Positions 1 to 9,714 of a stretch of DNA of 35,008 nt are shown in pieces. This DNA comes from Succinatimonas sp. UBA7265 (GTDB lineage: Bacteria > Pseudomonadota > Gammaproteobacteria > Enterobacterales > Succinivibrionaceae). The DNA is taken from assembly GCA_002473165.1 (NCBI GenBank), contig DKSD01000052.1, positions 1-35,008 of the forward strand, given 5' to 3'. Both the position numbers and the translations under genes were made by a program. How positions within the stretch are numbered: position 1 is the first letter of the stretch; each line of letters starts with the position of its first letter. Under the pieces are notes generated by a model. The model was not told where the DNA came from, did not search any database, and saw nothing but the letters and a program-made list of their open reading frames with translations.

Positions 1-269
1 GCACCTGGGGCGATCTGATTGACAATCTTTCCCAGGCATGGCGCGATACCGACGCCCCGCTGCCGCCTGCAAGCAGCGACGGGCACTGGATGCACGTCAC
101 CGGACGCGAGTTCACGGAGATGGAGACGCTGGGGCTTTCGAAGGCCGATCCCAAACCCGAGTCTAAGAAGCGTCGCCTGAAAACGCAGAAACCTGAGGAT
201 TTCATCGGTCCGAAACGCCCCCGCGGAAGACCGCGCAAGCACCCGCTGCCGGAGCAGACTGAGGTCTGA
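1..269 (+). CDS. C-terminal part of an unrecognised protein with a basic AT-hook-like tail (partial)
   Basis: An open frame enters from the left edge (first full codon at base 3) and stops with TGA at 267-269, giving about 88 residues of a C-terminus. The last third is strongly basic (SKKRRLKTQK, then KRPRGRPRKHP). The GRPRK core resembles an AT-hook or another minor-groove DNA-binding tail. The upstream part has spaced Trp residues (TWGDL, AWRD, HWMHV) but no motif I can name. The frame has no internal stops and codon use like its neighbours, so it is probably real. A DNA-binding protein or the C-terminus of a transposase are possible readings; neither is shown. The start lies outside the window. 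Confidence 0.6.
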   Translation, partial: TWGDLIDNLSQAWRDTDAPLPPASSDGHWMHVTGREFTEMETLGLSKADPKPESKKRRLKTQKPEDFIGPKRPRGRPRKHPLPEQTEV

Positions 270-436
270 TCAGCGTCTATAGTCCGTTAAATTGCGAAAC
301 TTCTATTTAAACTTTGAGCGCGGCCGCAGAAGGCGATCCTGATCCCCAAAGCGGCTGACGCTTTCGATTTGTTTCTCTAGATCCCTTTCTTTGGATCTAC
401 AGCCCTGCTCAGGTATTTGCCCTCACAAAGATCAGC

Positions 437-448
437 TGACAGCTGTCA
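437..448. repeat. 12-bp perfect palindrome TGACAGCTGTCA
   Basis: A perfect palindrome lies in the non-coding stretch between the left-edge gene and the tRNA. It could be a dimeric regulator site or chance. No gene start lies immediately beside it. The rest of 270-517 shows no ORF and no clear terminator. Confidence 0.4.
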
Positions 449-517
449 TGTGAAGCGCAGAGACAATAATTCCGTCTCACTGATTTAAACGAAAAGGGGG
501 AAAATTCAGAAGTTTCA

Positions 518-593
518 TGGCTCCTCCTACTGGACTCGGACCAGCGACATACGGATTAACAGTCCGCCGTTCTACCGACTGAACTAAGGAGGA
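518..593 (-). tRNA. tRNA-Asn (anticodon GTT), CCA encoded
   Basis: Read on the minus strand, a complete 76-nt cloverleaf is visible. The acceptor stem TCCTCCT pairs with AGGAGGA, followed by discriminator G and an encoded CCA. The D-arm is of the AGTTCAGTCGGTAGAAC type and the anticodon loop is CTGTTAATC, with GTT reading AAC/AAU. The body is nearly identical to E. coli tRNA-Asn. One oddity is the T-loop, which reads TCCGAGT rather than TTCGAGT, so position 55 (normally U, modified to pseudouridine) is C. The gene stands alone behind a strong promoter. No clear intrinsic terminator is visible downstream. Confidence 0.96.
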
Positions 594-634
594 ACGCCTT
601 GAAATGTTTCAGCATTGCGCCGAAAACGAGACAC

Positions 635-663
635 ATTATATGGGCGGCTTTAAAGGGTGTCAA
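635..663 (-). promoter_or_regulatory. Consensus sigma70 promoter of tRNA-Asn
   Basis: On the minus strand a perfect TTGACA (658-663) is followed after exactly 17 bp by a perfect TATAAT (635-640). The expected transcription start is near 628, about 35 nt upstream of the mature tRNA 5' end. Both hexamers match consensus, as expected for a stable-RNA gene. Confidence 0.92.
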
Positions 664-818
664 CAAAAAATTTAAATAAAATTTAAAAAAGCCCCGCAGG
701 ACCGCCCGTCCCTCTGAAATCCCTTGAAATTATCCTCAAATGCTTTGCCGGCAAAGGCGCAGATGCATCAGTCATGAACCTTGCTTACAGCGTGATAGAG
801 TAGGGGGCGGAGGAGATC

Positions 819-2869
<2,051 letters not shown>

Positions 2870-2873
<4 letters not shown>

Positions 2874-3394
2874 GCTTTGGAGCGTTTGTACTCGTCCAAA
2901 ACCTGCTGACGCATGTAATCTAACACGCTTTTGAGATCCTCTTCATCAAGATCCGCCTCGGTGTCGACGCGAGTGATGTCAGAGAGCGACTGCACAAAGT
3001 CCAAAAGCGGCCCAGGCGGCAGGCGGTCTGCCAGGCCTTTTTGCGGATCGGCTGTCAGCCCCAGCGTCAGGCCGTGGGCGAGATCGGAGAGCGCCTGCAG
3101 CCTTTGCGCGCTGCTCTCTTTGGCATCGGGGAATGAGAAGAGATCGTCTGCGGCGTGGTCAAGGCGCTCTTTGAGCTCGAGTCCCTCTGAGGCCAAAAAG
3201 GCCACGACAGAGCCCGGCAGCGTCTCCCCGCCGTTTAAGAGATCGGCTGCGAGCTTTGAGATTTCGCGGCTTCCGGGGACAAAACCGCGGCTTAGCAGCC
3301 CCGCAAGCAGCCCCGGCCATTCGTATTCGCACTCGGAGATGCCGGCTGCGTGCAGCGCGGCGCGGATTTGGTGGTAGCGTTCGTTGTCGGCCAT
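2870..3394 (-). CDS. ygfB: UPF0149 family protein (YgfB-like)
   Basis: The 174-residue product is of the YgfB/YecA (UPF0149) family, a mostly helical protein common in gammaproteobacteria. Typical elements are the N-terminal LHAAGISECEYEWPGLLAGLL, the central FLASEGLELKERLDHAADDLFSF, and the acidic end EADLDEEDLKSVLDYMRQQVLDEY. E. coli YgfB lies upstream of pepP; here the neighbours are uvrB and suhB. Pseudomonas YgfB has been linked to regulation of beta-lactamase expression, but the role here is unknown. The gene converges on uvrB, and the two stop codons share bases 2871-2872. The region upstream of its start is shared with the suhB promoter on the other strand. Confidence 0.9.
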
Positions 3395-3434
3395 GATTTT
3401 TTCCTCCGTGTGCTGAGCCTTGGCGAGATCAACT

Positions 3435-3440
3435 ATAATT
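3435..3440 (+). promoter_or_regulatory. Likely -10 box of suhB
   Basis: A perfect TATAAT lies 37 bp before the suhB ATG in the short gap between the divergent ygfB and suhB starts. No good -35 hexamer is found at 16-18 bp, so the promoter is only partly supported. Confidence 0.5.
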
Positions 3441-3476
3441 GTCCAAGCTCTTTTTTCAATTCAGGAATTCTACACC

Positions 3477-4280
3477 ATGCACCCCATGTTAAATATCGCG
3501 GTCCGCGCGGCGCGCGCCGCCGGCAACCTGATCGCGCGCAACATCGGCCATCAGGATCAGTTCAGCGTCGAGGAAAAGCGCAAAGATGATCTGGTCACCG
3601 ACATCGATCGCGAGTGCGAGCAGATCGTGACAGAGACCATCCTCAAGGCCTATCGCGATCATTGCGTTTTAGGCGAGGAAGGCGGGATCGCCGGCAACAA
3701 GGATTCTGAATTCCAGTGGGTGATCGATCCCATAGACGGGACGACGAACTTCGTGCAGGGCATCGGCCACTGCGCCGTGTCCATCGCGTTAAAGCACAGC
3801 GGCAAGACCGAAGTCGGCGTGGTGTTTGATCCGCTCTTAAATGAAATGTTTACCGCCTCCCGCGGCGGCGGCGCCGGTTTAAACGGCCGCCGCATCCGCG
3901 TGGCCGGGCGTTCCTCGCTTGACGGCGCCGTCATCGGCACCGCTTTCCCCACCCGCTACCGCGAGCGCATGCTCCCTTACCTGGAGCTCTTTGCCCGCCT
4001 CATCAACAACTGCGCCGATGTCAGGCGCATGGGCGCGGCCAGCCTCGATCTCTGCTATGTCGCCTGCGGCCGCTTTGACGGCTACCTCGAGCAGGGGCTC
4101 AAGCCCTGGGATTACGCGGCAGGCGAGCTGATCGTGCGCGAGGCGGGCGGCCTGGTGACCGATTTCATGGGCGAGCCCAATTACGCCAGGACCGGTAATT
4201 TGGTCTGCGGCAACCCTAAAGTGCTGCGCTCTCTGATCTCCGTGTGCGATCCGCAGAACCTGCCGGCGATGCTGCGCTGA
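3477..4280 (+). CDS. suhB: Inositol-1-monophosphatase / SuhB
   Basis: This is a Mg-dependent inositol monophosphatase-fold protein. In E. coli SuhB also acts with Nus factors in rRNA antitermination and folding. The 267-residue product begins MHPMLNIAVRAARAAGNLIA, essentially the E. coli N-terminus. That decides the start at 3477 rather than an in-frame ATG 57 bp upstream; an AGGA lies 10 nt before it. Metal ligands fall at the E. coli positions: E67 (in GEEGG), D84 and D87 (in WVIDPIDGTTNF), and D212 (in KPWDYAAGE). A terminator follows closely. The gene appears monocistronic. Confidence 0.96.
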   Translation: MHPMLNIAVRAARAAGNLIARNIGHQDQFSVEEKRKDDLVTDIDRECEQIVTETILKAYRDHCVLGEEGGIAGNKDSEFQWVIDPIDGTTNFVQGIGHCAVSIALKHSGKTEVGVVFDPLLNEMFTASRGGGAGLNGRRIRVAGRSSLDGAVIGTAFPTRYRERMLPYLELFARLINNCADVRRMGAASLDLCYVACGRFDGYLEQGLKPWDYAAGELIVREAGGLVTDFMGEPNYARTGNLVCGNPKVLRSLISVCDPQNLPAMLR

Positions 4281-4302
4281 CGGAGCTAAGCTGCTGTTAT
4301 TC

Positions 4303-4329
4303 AAAAAAGCCGGCGGAAGCCGGTTTTTT
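4303..4329. terminator. Bidirectional intrinsic terminator between suhB and the exonuclease gene
   Basis: A GCCGGC/GCCGG stem around GGAA is flanked by six A on the left and six T on the right, so either strand reads as hairpin plus U-tract. It sits between the convergent suhB (ends 4280) and exonuclease (ends 4349) genes. Confidence 0.9.
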
Positions 4330-4348
4330 GATCCCAACGGCTGGCTCC

Positions 4349-5053
4349 TCAGGCATGCGCCATCTTGTAAAGCGCACCCAGAGCGGGTTTCTTTTTGCCA
4401 AAGCCCGCCTGCACCTGCGCCAAAAACAGTTCGGCCGTAGCGACGGCGTCTGCGAGCGCGTTGTGGCCTTCGTAGTCAGGCAGGCCGCGGCGCCGGCGAA
4501 CCGCAGAGAGCTGCAAGGCGCCGGGGCGGGCGGCATTTACCGGATCGAGCGCCTGTTCAAAGCGCATCGTGTCGAGGAACACCGCAGGCAGCACGCTCCT
4601 GTCAGGCAGCCCCAGCGTCTTTTTGATAAAGGTCATCTCGATGATCCCGCAGTGCGTGATGACCACGCCGCCCGCCAGGCGCTTTAACAGTTCAGTGAGC
4701 GCTTCTTTTGGATCCAGCCCGTGTTCTGTAAGCTCCGGGGTCAGCTGGTTTACCACCGCCGCGCCCGGGTTGACCGGGCCGTCGTATTTTATGAGGCTGT
4801 GGAAGGCCGTGCTGAAATCCACGGTGCGGGAGCGGATCTCGGCATAGCCTTCTGAGATCACGGCATCCTTCTGGAAATTCATGCCGGTGGTCTCAAAATC
4901 CAGTGAGATGATTTTGCAGTCAAAAACGCTGTCAGAGGACTTGGGCAGCGGCGTGTCAAACAGCGAGCGCAAATCCTCCGGCACGCCGCTCTCGCGCCCT
5001 GAGGCGCGCGCCTTGGCCTGGAGCCTCGCAAGCGGATCGAAGAATTTGATCAT
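4349..5053 (-). CDS. DEDDh 3'-5' exonuclease (Pol III epsilon-like)
   Basis: The 234-residue protein has the exonuclease fold of the DnaQ superfamily. Exo I is LDFETTG (D52, E54). Exo II is THCGIIEMTFI, with Glu139 where many relatives have Asp. Exo III is HNALADA (H195-x4-D200), which puts it in the DEDDh class. A basic N-terminal extension of about 45 residues precedes the domain. The ATG overlaps the stop of the upstream CBS/DUF294 gene (ATGA), so translation is probably coupled. In many gammaproteobacteria a DnaQ-like exonuclease follows such a gene. A role in RNA or DNA turnover is likely; the substrate is unknown. Confidence 0.9.
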   Translation of the reverse strand: MIKFFDPLARLQAKARASGRESGVPEDLRSLFDTPLPKSSDSVFDCKIISLDFETTGMNFQKDAVISEGYAEIRSRTVDFSTAFHSLIKYDGPVNPGAAVVNQLTPELTEHGLDPKEALTELLKRLAGGVVITHCGIIEMTFIKKTLGLPDRSVLPAVFLDTMRFEQALDPVNAARPGALQLSAVRRRRGLPDYEGHNALADAVATAELFLAQVQAGFGKKKPALGALYKMAHA

Positions 5054-6921
5054 CTTAAAATCCCCATGCCTGAGGCAAAACGCACCCGCGCGGCCTGCTG
5101 CTGTTTGGCGATGATGCGGAAGGCGTCGCGCAGGTGGTTGCGCTCAAACTGCGACAGCTCCGAGGGCACGATGGTGTTCGTGAGCTTTTGCCCCTGATCC
5201 ATGGCGGCCAGCTGATGGGCAAAGCGCACGGAGTTTAAGAAAGTAAAAGCCTCGGAGAGCTCGCGGAAGTCTTCCTCGCGCAGCGCCCCGGCCGCGACGG
5301 CGTCTTTAAGGCGGGATAGCGTTTCCGTGGCCGTGGAGCCTGATTGCAGGCCGTAGAGGCGCGCCAGCGCGATCACGAGGTTCACGCCCTGCTTTTTGAT
5401 GTCGAGGTAGGGCGTGTTCCTGCCGTCATTGGTGAGCACGAACTGCCTGAACGTGCCCAGAGGCGGCGCGGCCTTCGTGCCGATCGTGCACAGCGTCGCG
5501 AGGAAGCGGCTGTTCTTGCTCACGGTGCTGCGCAGGTGATCGCGTAGCTTGTTGACGAGGAATTCATCGCCGTAGAGATGGCGGATGTCCAAAAAGACCA
5601 TGCTGCTTAAAATGGCCTCCTCGCTGTTGCAGGCGATCCACTCATCGTAACTGCGCGCCCAGCTGCTGTAACTTTGCCGCCATTTGGGATTGGAGGCCAT
5701 GTAATTGCCCTCGCACAGGGGATAGCCGCACTCGTCAAGCTCATGGCATACCCGGTCGGCAAGCGCCGCGAAATACTGATCCTCCTCTTTGGTCGTCTCG
5801 CGCTCGGTCACGATGCCGCTGTCCTGATCGGAGAGGAACTGCAGCTCGGTGCGCGCCAGCGAACCGGCGGCAAACCACGCCCAGCCGCAGGGGGCGGGGC
5901 CGAGTTCGGCTGCGGCCTTGGCGATGAGCACCTGCGAGAACACGTCGGCGATGCGCGACATCATGCGCTGGATGGAGCGCGGCTGCATGTTGGCGCCCAC
6001 CATGCCCCGAAAGATCCCGCGCGTCCTGCCCGAGAGCTTCACCAGCGTCTTAAGATCCGGGGCGCTGCGGATGTCGTGGAGCAGATAGACCGACGAGAGC
6101 GTGGAGTTTTGCAGCATCTGGCTGGGGGTGATGTAGCCTGCCGGGGCGCCGTTTTCCGTGACCGGGATGCATCTTAAGTTGTGCATCACCATGAGATCGA
6201 GGGCCTGGTAAAGCGGCTTTTGGGCGTCGATGCTGATGACGCCCGGTGTCATGATCCGCGACGCCCTCTCGCTGTAAGGCAGCCCCGCGGCGATGGCGCG
6301 CGCGGCGAGATCGGACTTTGTGACCACGCCTTTGAGCGCTCCCTGATCTGCGATTACCGCCAGATACCCGTGCGCCGAGGTGATGGCCTGCGCTGCCTGC
6401 CGGATGGTGCTCTCCAAAGTCAGCACCGGAAGGGGGCGGCGGCAGCACTCGCCCACTTTCATGGATGCAAAACCGCCTAAGCCTTGCTCTTCGTCGCTGT
6501 AGCTGTGGCTGCTGCGCAGCCTTACCCATTCATTGGAGTTGAAATAGTCGCCCACGGTCTTGGATCGGCTGATGACAAATTGCAGCACGGTCTTGGGAAT
6601 GAGGTAGAGCAGCGTGTTTTCCGGGAACGTAACCTTGTAATCGCTCCTGCCTTCCTTTTCAATCTGGGTGTACCCGAAAGTATCGCCCACGCTGAGTTTG
6701 GCGCGCAGCGAGCCGTCGCGGTTCACTTCCTCGGCCGCCCCCGTCCTGATCATAAAGAGCCCGGCTCCGGCGAGCGTTTCATCGCACAGTTCGTCCTGAG
6801 TGCTGTGGTAGGAGATTTTTACCGCGGTGGTGACCGCGTCCTTCTCAAGCGGATCGAGTTTGGAGAACGGGTAGGTGTGGGAGATGAAATCGTAGATGTT
6901 GGGAAGCAGGGACTGATCCAT
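5050..6921 (-). CDS. cNMP-binding / CBS-pair / DUF294 nucleotidyltransferase-like protein
   Basis: The 623-residue multidomain cytoplasmic protein has, in order, a cyclic-nucleotide-binding-like beta barrel (about 15-135), two CBS repeats (about 160-285, with VVTKSDLAARA and CIPVTENGAPAGYITPSQM), a DUF294 nucleotidyltransferase-like domain and a helical DUF294 C-terminal domain (about 480-610). The DUF294 part shows GSLARTE at 353-359 and SDQDSGIV from 364, the GS...D-x-D signature of this superfamily. The CBS pair probably senses an adenine nucleotide. The substrate is unknown. It is the first gene of a two-gene unit with the exonuclease. A ribosome site GAGGG precedes the ATG, and a LacI-family-type palindrome lies 23 bp upstream. 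Confidence 0.9.
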   Translation of the reverse strand: MDQSLLPNIYDFISHTYPFSKLDPLEKDAVTTAVKISYHSTQDELCDETLAGAGLFMIRTGAAEEVNRDGSLRAKLSVGDTFGYTQIEKEGRSDYKVTFPENTLLYLIPKTVLQFVISRSKTVGDYFNSNEWVRLRSSHSYSDEEQGLGGFASMKVGECCRRPLPVLTLESTIRQAAQAITSAHGYLAVIADQGALKGVVTKSDLAARAIAAGLPYSERASRIMTPGVISIDAQKPLYQALDLMVMHNLRCIPVTENGAPAGYITPSQMLQNSTLSSVYLLHDIRSAPDLKTLVKLSGRTRGIFRGMVGANMQPRSIQRMMSRIADVFSQVLIAKAAAELGPAPCGWAWFAAGSLARTELQFLSDQDSGIVTERETTKEEDQYFAALADRVCHELDECGYPLCEGNYMASNPKWRQSYSSWARSYDEWIACNSEEAILSSMVFLDIRHLYGDEFLVNKLRDHLRSTVSKNSRFLATLCTIGTKAAPPLGTFRQFVLTNDGRNTPYLDIKKQGVNLVIALARLYGLQSGSTATETLSRLKDAVAAGALREEDFRELSEAFTFLNSVRFAHQLAAMDQGQKLTNTIVPSELSQFERNHLRDAFRIIAKQQQAARVRFASGMGILR

Positions 6922-6943
6922 GGCGCGGCCCTCAGGAAATTAC

Positions 6944-6957
6944 TGAAAACGTTTTCA
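6944..6957. promoter_or_regulatory. LacI/GalR-family-type operator palindrome TGAAAACGTTTTCA
   Basis: This perfect 14-bp palindrome with a central CG lies 23 bp upstream of the CBS/DUF294 start codon. Its shape is that of LacI/GalR-family operators; Cra, PurR and CcpA sites share the AAACGTTT-like core. Its position fits repression of the DUF294-exonuclease unit. The cognate regulator is not in this window. Confidence 0.6.
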
Positions 6958-7395
6958 TTACCTCCAGTCTAACACAGGACGCTGCGGCACGCTGTGAACT
7001 GAGGTGCAAAGCCGTAATTTGCGGTTTTGCAAAAAGCGATATCTGTAAGTGCTTTTAAAAGCGCAAAAACAGATTGAAAGAGCAGTGAAGGATAAAAGGC
7101 GATCCCGGGCTTGTCCCGAAAGCAGATGCTTTTGCAGGCAAAACTTATCAATGCAGGCGGTTAAAACGTCATGACTTCCTGTATCTGTATCAGGCCGCTC
7201 TTTAAATGCATTATCAGGCAGGTCTTCCGGATCTGTGGCAGGCACCCGGGCAGTGCGAAGCGCTCTCTTTTCGCCTAAAAACACTGCCGGCTAAACTTTA
7301 ATCCTTACATGATGCTGAAACTTTATGAAAAAAGCAAATGCTTCTCGTTATCCCGGGATCGTTCACCTGTGCTTTATCTTTTTTACCTGGTAGCC
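6958..7395. other. Non-coding gap with no recognised feature
   Basis: The stretch from the operator to the promoter of the Rpn-like gene holds only short open frames without ribosome sites, and no protein I recognise. It is more AT-rich than the flanking genes. I saw no RNA gene and no terminator. It may be decayed sequence. Confidence 0.5.
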
Positions 7396-7423
7396 TTGAT
7401 TTTTGGATTTGTGCATCTATACT
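7396..7423 (+). promoter_or_regulatory. Likely sigma70 promoter of the Rpn-like gene
   Basis: TTGATT (7396-7401) and TATACT (7418-7423) are separated by 16 bp. This would start transcription near 7430, which favours the ATG at 7489 and makes the frame upstream of it leader sequence. Confidence 0.6.
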
Positions 7424-7488
7424 CAATGCGCATTTTGCTCAAAGGCTTGCAAGCGCAAGCCTGTTACTCATTCAAACAAGGATCATTC

Positions 7489-8661
7489 ATGAAAGACGCC
7501 GATCAGATCCGCATCGCGCCCGGGAGCGTCTTCCTCTCAAAACAGGAAGCCGTGAGCTGGTACCGCGCCGAAAACGCCGCCGGCCATAAATTTCCCGAGC
7601 TGTCCGAAACGCTGCGCCGCGCGCTGAGATTCTATTTTCCGCAAGAGTTCATCTCCTGGGATCAGGCCACCATCGCTGTGGACGAGGCCTTTAAGGCCTT
7701 TGTGCGCGCCAACACCGATCTCATGGTCGAGGCCGCAAAACTCATAGCAGGCGATCAGAGCCTGACGCTCGACAAGGAGCGCCGCGCCCGGACAGAAAAG
7801 ATCATCACCCTTTTGCCGCTTGGTCAGACCGTCAGGCTGGACAGCCTGGTCTACTGCACAAACGAGCACATTCTCAATTTCGAGTATCAGGGGCGCCTTG
7901 AGAGCATCCCCGGCGCTTACGATCAGCTCACGCCAAAGCAGCGCTCCGCAAAGCGCTTCATCCGCGAACAGGCGCTTGAAAAGCGCATGTGGAAATACGC
8001 CTCCGTGACATGCAGCGCCCATTCCAGGACCGAAAAGCGCATTGACATACTGCCAAAGGTGTTCACGTTCTGCCTGTGCAGGTTCGATCCTTTCGGGCAG
8101 GACAGGACCGTCTATGCTAGCCGCTTCGGGGAGGACTGGAGCGACCGGCTTTTCCCCGGCGCGCCGCAGATCTTTTTCGTCAATCTCAGAGCGTGGGACA
8201 AAGCAGCGGATCCGCAATTGCGTTCCGTGCTGCAATATTTTTGCAACGGCCGCAGATTACCCGGGGATAAGGAGCCCCTTGCGATTAAAATGGAAACGGC
8301 ATTTGAAAATTTAAGGAAAGCGATGATGGGTTTGGACGGAGGTCTTATGGTTGAAGGGCTGTTTGACAGGATCGACAGAATGGCGATCGCCGAGGATGCG
8401 GAGAGCAAGGGCCTTCAAAAGGGCCTTCAAAAGGGCGAGGACATCGGACTCAAGAAAGGCGAGGACATCGGACTCAAGAAAGGCGAGAACATCGGACTCA
8501 AGAAAGGGAAAGAGGCAGGGGTCAAAGAGTCGCTGCTGAAGTTCGTTTCCAACTATATGCAGAGCACCCACGAATCCCTGGAAAAAGCCTTTGAAGTGCT
8601 CAAAGTCAGCCCTCAGGATCAGGAATACGTGCGCAGCAGCCTGTCCCAGACGCAGCCATAA
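7489..8661 (+). CDS. Rpn-like recombination-promoting nuclease / PD-(D/E)XK transposase-like protein
   Basis: The 390-residue protein resembles the Rpn (PDDEXK_2) family, which in E. coli promotes RecA-independent recombination. The likely nuclease core is RLDSLV (D118) followed by FEYQ (E132, Q134), an E-x-Q variant common in this family. The C-terminal GLQKGLQKGEDIGLKKG-type charged repeat (from about residue 308) is a hallmark of these proteins. The ATG at 7489 is chosen because AAGGA lies 7 nt before it and the promoter would transcribe only from about 7430. An in-frame start at 7309 would add an unlikely hydrophobic leader. The gene stands alone between transcription signals and may be mobile-element related. 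Confidence 0.78.
   Translation: MKDADQIRIAPGSVFLSKQEAVSWYRAENAAGHKFPELSETLRRALRFYFPQEFISWDQATIAVDEAFKAFVRANTDLMVEAAKLIAGDQSLTLDKERRARTEKIITLLPLGQTVRLDSLVYCTNEHILNFEYQGRLESIPGAYDQLTPKQRSAKRFIREQALEKRMWKYASVTCSAHSRTEKRIDILPKVFTFCLCRFDPFGQDRTVYASRFGEDWSDRLFPGAPQIFFVNLRAWDKAADPQLRSVLQYFCNGRRLPGDKEPLAIKMETAFENLRKAMMGLDGGLMVEGLFDRIDRMAIAEDAESKGLQKGLQKGEDIGLKKGEDIGLKKGENIGLKKGKEAGVKESLLKFVSNYMQSTHESLEKAFEVLKVSPQDQEYVRSSLSQTQP
8410..8505 (+). repeat. In-frame tandem repeats (2 x 12 bp, then 3 x 24 bp)
   Basis: Two copies of a 12-bp unit encoding GLQK (8410-8433) are followed by three copies of a 24-bp unit encoding GEDIGLKK (8434-8457, 8458-8481, 8482-8505). The third copy differs by one base (GAC to AAC, Asp to Asn). 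All units are multiples of three, so copy-number change would keep the frame. Confidence 0.95.
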
Positions 8662-8720
8662 CATCCTTTGCATGCGGCAGCGACTGTTGCGGCCGCGAAT
8701 GCGTTGTCTCTTTTAAGTTT

Positions 8721-8750
8721 AAGGCGCTCTGGCTGCGGGCGCCTTTGCTT
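8721..8750 (+). terminator. Intrinsic terminator after the Rpn-like gene
   Basis: The stem AAGGCGC / GCGCCTT is followed by TTGCTTT, 60 bp after the Rpn-like stop. It sits between convergent genes. The plus-strand reading is the better terminator. Confidence 0.65.
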
Positions 8751-8778
8751 TCACCATGGTCACGTTAAATGGCGCGGT

Positions 8779-9714
8779 TCATTTGTGCAGTCCTGCGACT
8801 ATTCTGAACACGGAGTCATGCTCCATCACCAAAGGCGACTGTTTTTCAAAGAACACGATGCCGTCGCGGGGCGCGCGCAGCTCTGAGAGCGTTTCTCCGG
8901 TAAGCGCGTTCATGATCACCGCCAGTGTCTGCCCGGCCTCGACTTCGTCGAAGATCCTGACCTTAGGCAGATAGATCCCCGCCGCGTCCGTGCGCACGGT
9001 CAAAAGCTCGCTTTCGTCTATGACTGTGGATTCGTAACCGGTGTGGACGCTGAGGCTGATGATGCGCAGGCGCGAGAGGAAGCGCAGCACCGCGCTTTCC
9101 GCCTGGGAGGCGGCCGCCTCGTCTATGGTGTCCGTGTTGCAGGAGTAGAGCGAGAAAGCCTTGGTGTCCCACAGCTGCCAGTTGTAGTTGAGCGTCGTGG
9201 TGTCGTAAGGCACGGGCTTGCGCAGCACCACAAACGGCATGCCAAAGAGCTGCGCCAGCTCCATGTCCGCAAAGTCCGTCTCCATCATGCGCACGTGCGG
9301 CACAAAAGATCCCGGCAGGTAGAACGAGGAGAACTGGATCCCGTACTTAAATCCCTGGACCTTTGAGAAGATCCCTGCGGCGATGCGCTGGGTGGTCTCG
9401 CCCTGATCGTAGCCCGGGAACATGCGGTTGATGTCGGAGTTGTCCATGGCCCAGAAGCGCTTGCCGATATTCAGCGAGGAGATGTTGGCGCAGGGCACGA
9501 TCATGATCCCGCGCCCGCGGCGGATGCGCCCGTCCTGCTCAAGCTGTTTTAAGCGCCTGACGAGCCGCGCGCAGATGTAAAGCTGCTGCACTTCGTTGCC
9601 GCGCAGCGATCCTAAGATGCACACCGTTTTGCTCGCGCTTCCGAAGGAAAAAGCGTGCACACTGAAAGGATCGCGGTAGGCGCTTTTCATCTCATAGAGG
9701 ATTTCCTCTTTCAT
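8779..9714 (-). CDS. AstE/AspA-like M14 protein lacking zinc ligands (probable pseudoenzyme)
   Basis: The 311-residue protein is a paralogue of the gene just upstream in the operon. It has the succinylglutamate desuccinylase/aspartoacylase architecture: an M14 fold, then a C-terminal beta barrel (DEVEAGQTLAVI, RAPRDGIVFFEK). The INRMFPG loop (N96, R97) is kept. The first zinc motif reads LRGNE instead of IHGDE, so its His is R38; E41 remains. The VDLHAS strand is IQFSSF, so the second His is S129. The Glu region near 190 reads AFSLYSC rather than LVVEEG. Two of three zinc ligands and probably the catalytic base are therefore missing. It could bind substrate or regulate its partner. Its ATG overlaps the partner's stop (ATGA). 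Confidence 0.85.
   Translation of the reverse strand: MKEEILYEMKSAYRDPFSVHAFSFGSASKTVCILGSLRGNEVQQLYICARLVRRLKQLEQDGRIRRGRGIMIVPCANISSLNIGKRFWAMDNSDINRMFPGYDQGETTQRIAAGIFSKVQGFKYGIQFSSFYLPGSFVPHVRMMETDFADMELAQLFGMPFVVLRKPVPYDTTTLNYNWQLWDTKAFSLYSCNTDTIDEAAASQAESAVLRFLSRLRIISLSVHTGYESTVIDESELLTVRTDAAGIYLPKVRIFDEVEAGQTLAVIMNALTGETLSELRAPRDGIVFFEKQSPLVMEHDSVFRIVAGLHK

Noticed and set aside
6958..7284. 108-codon minus-strand frame in the gap
   Set aside because: No recognisable domain, no ribosome site and a Cys/Arg-rich composition unlike real neighbours; treated as chance.
7309..7488. 60-residue N-terminal extension of the Rpn-like protein with a hydrophobic stretch
   Set aside because: A good promoter lies inside this extension and a good ribosome site precedes the ATG at 7489, so the extension is probably untranslated.
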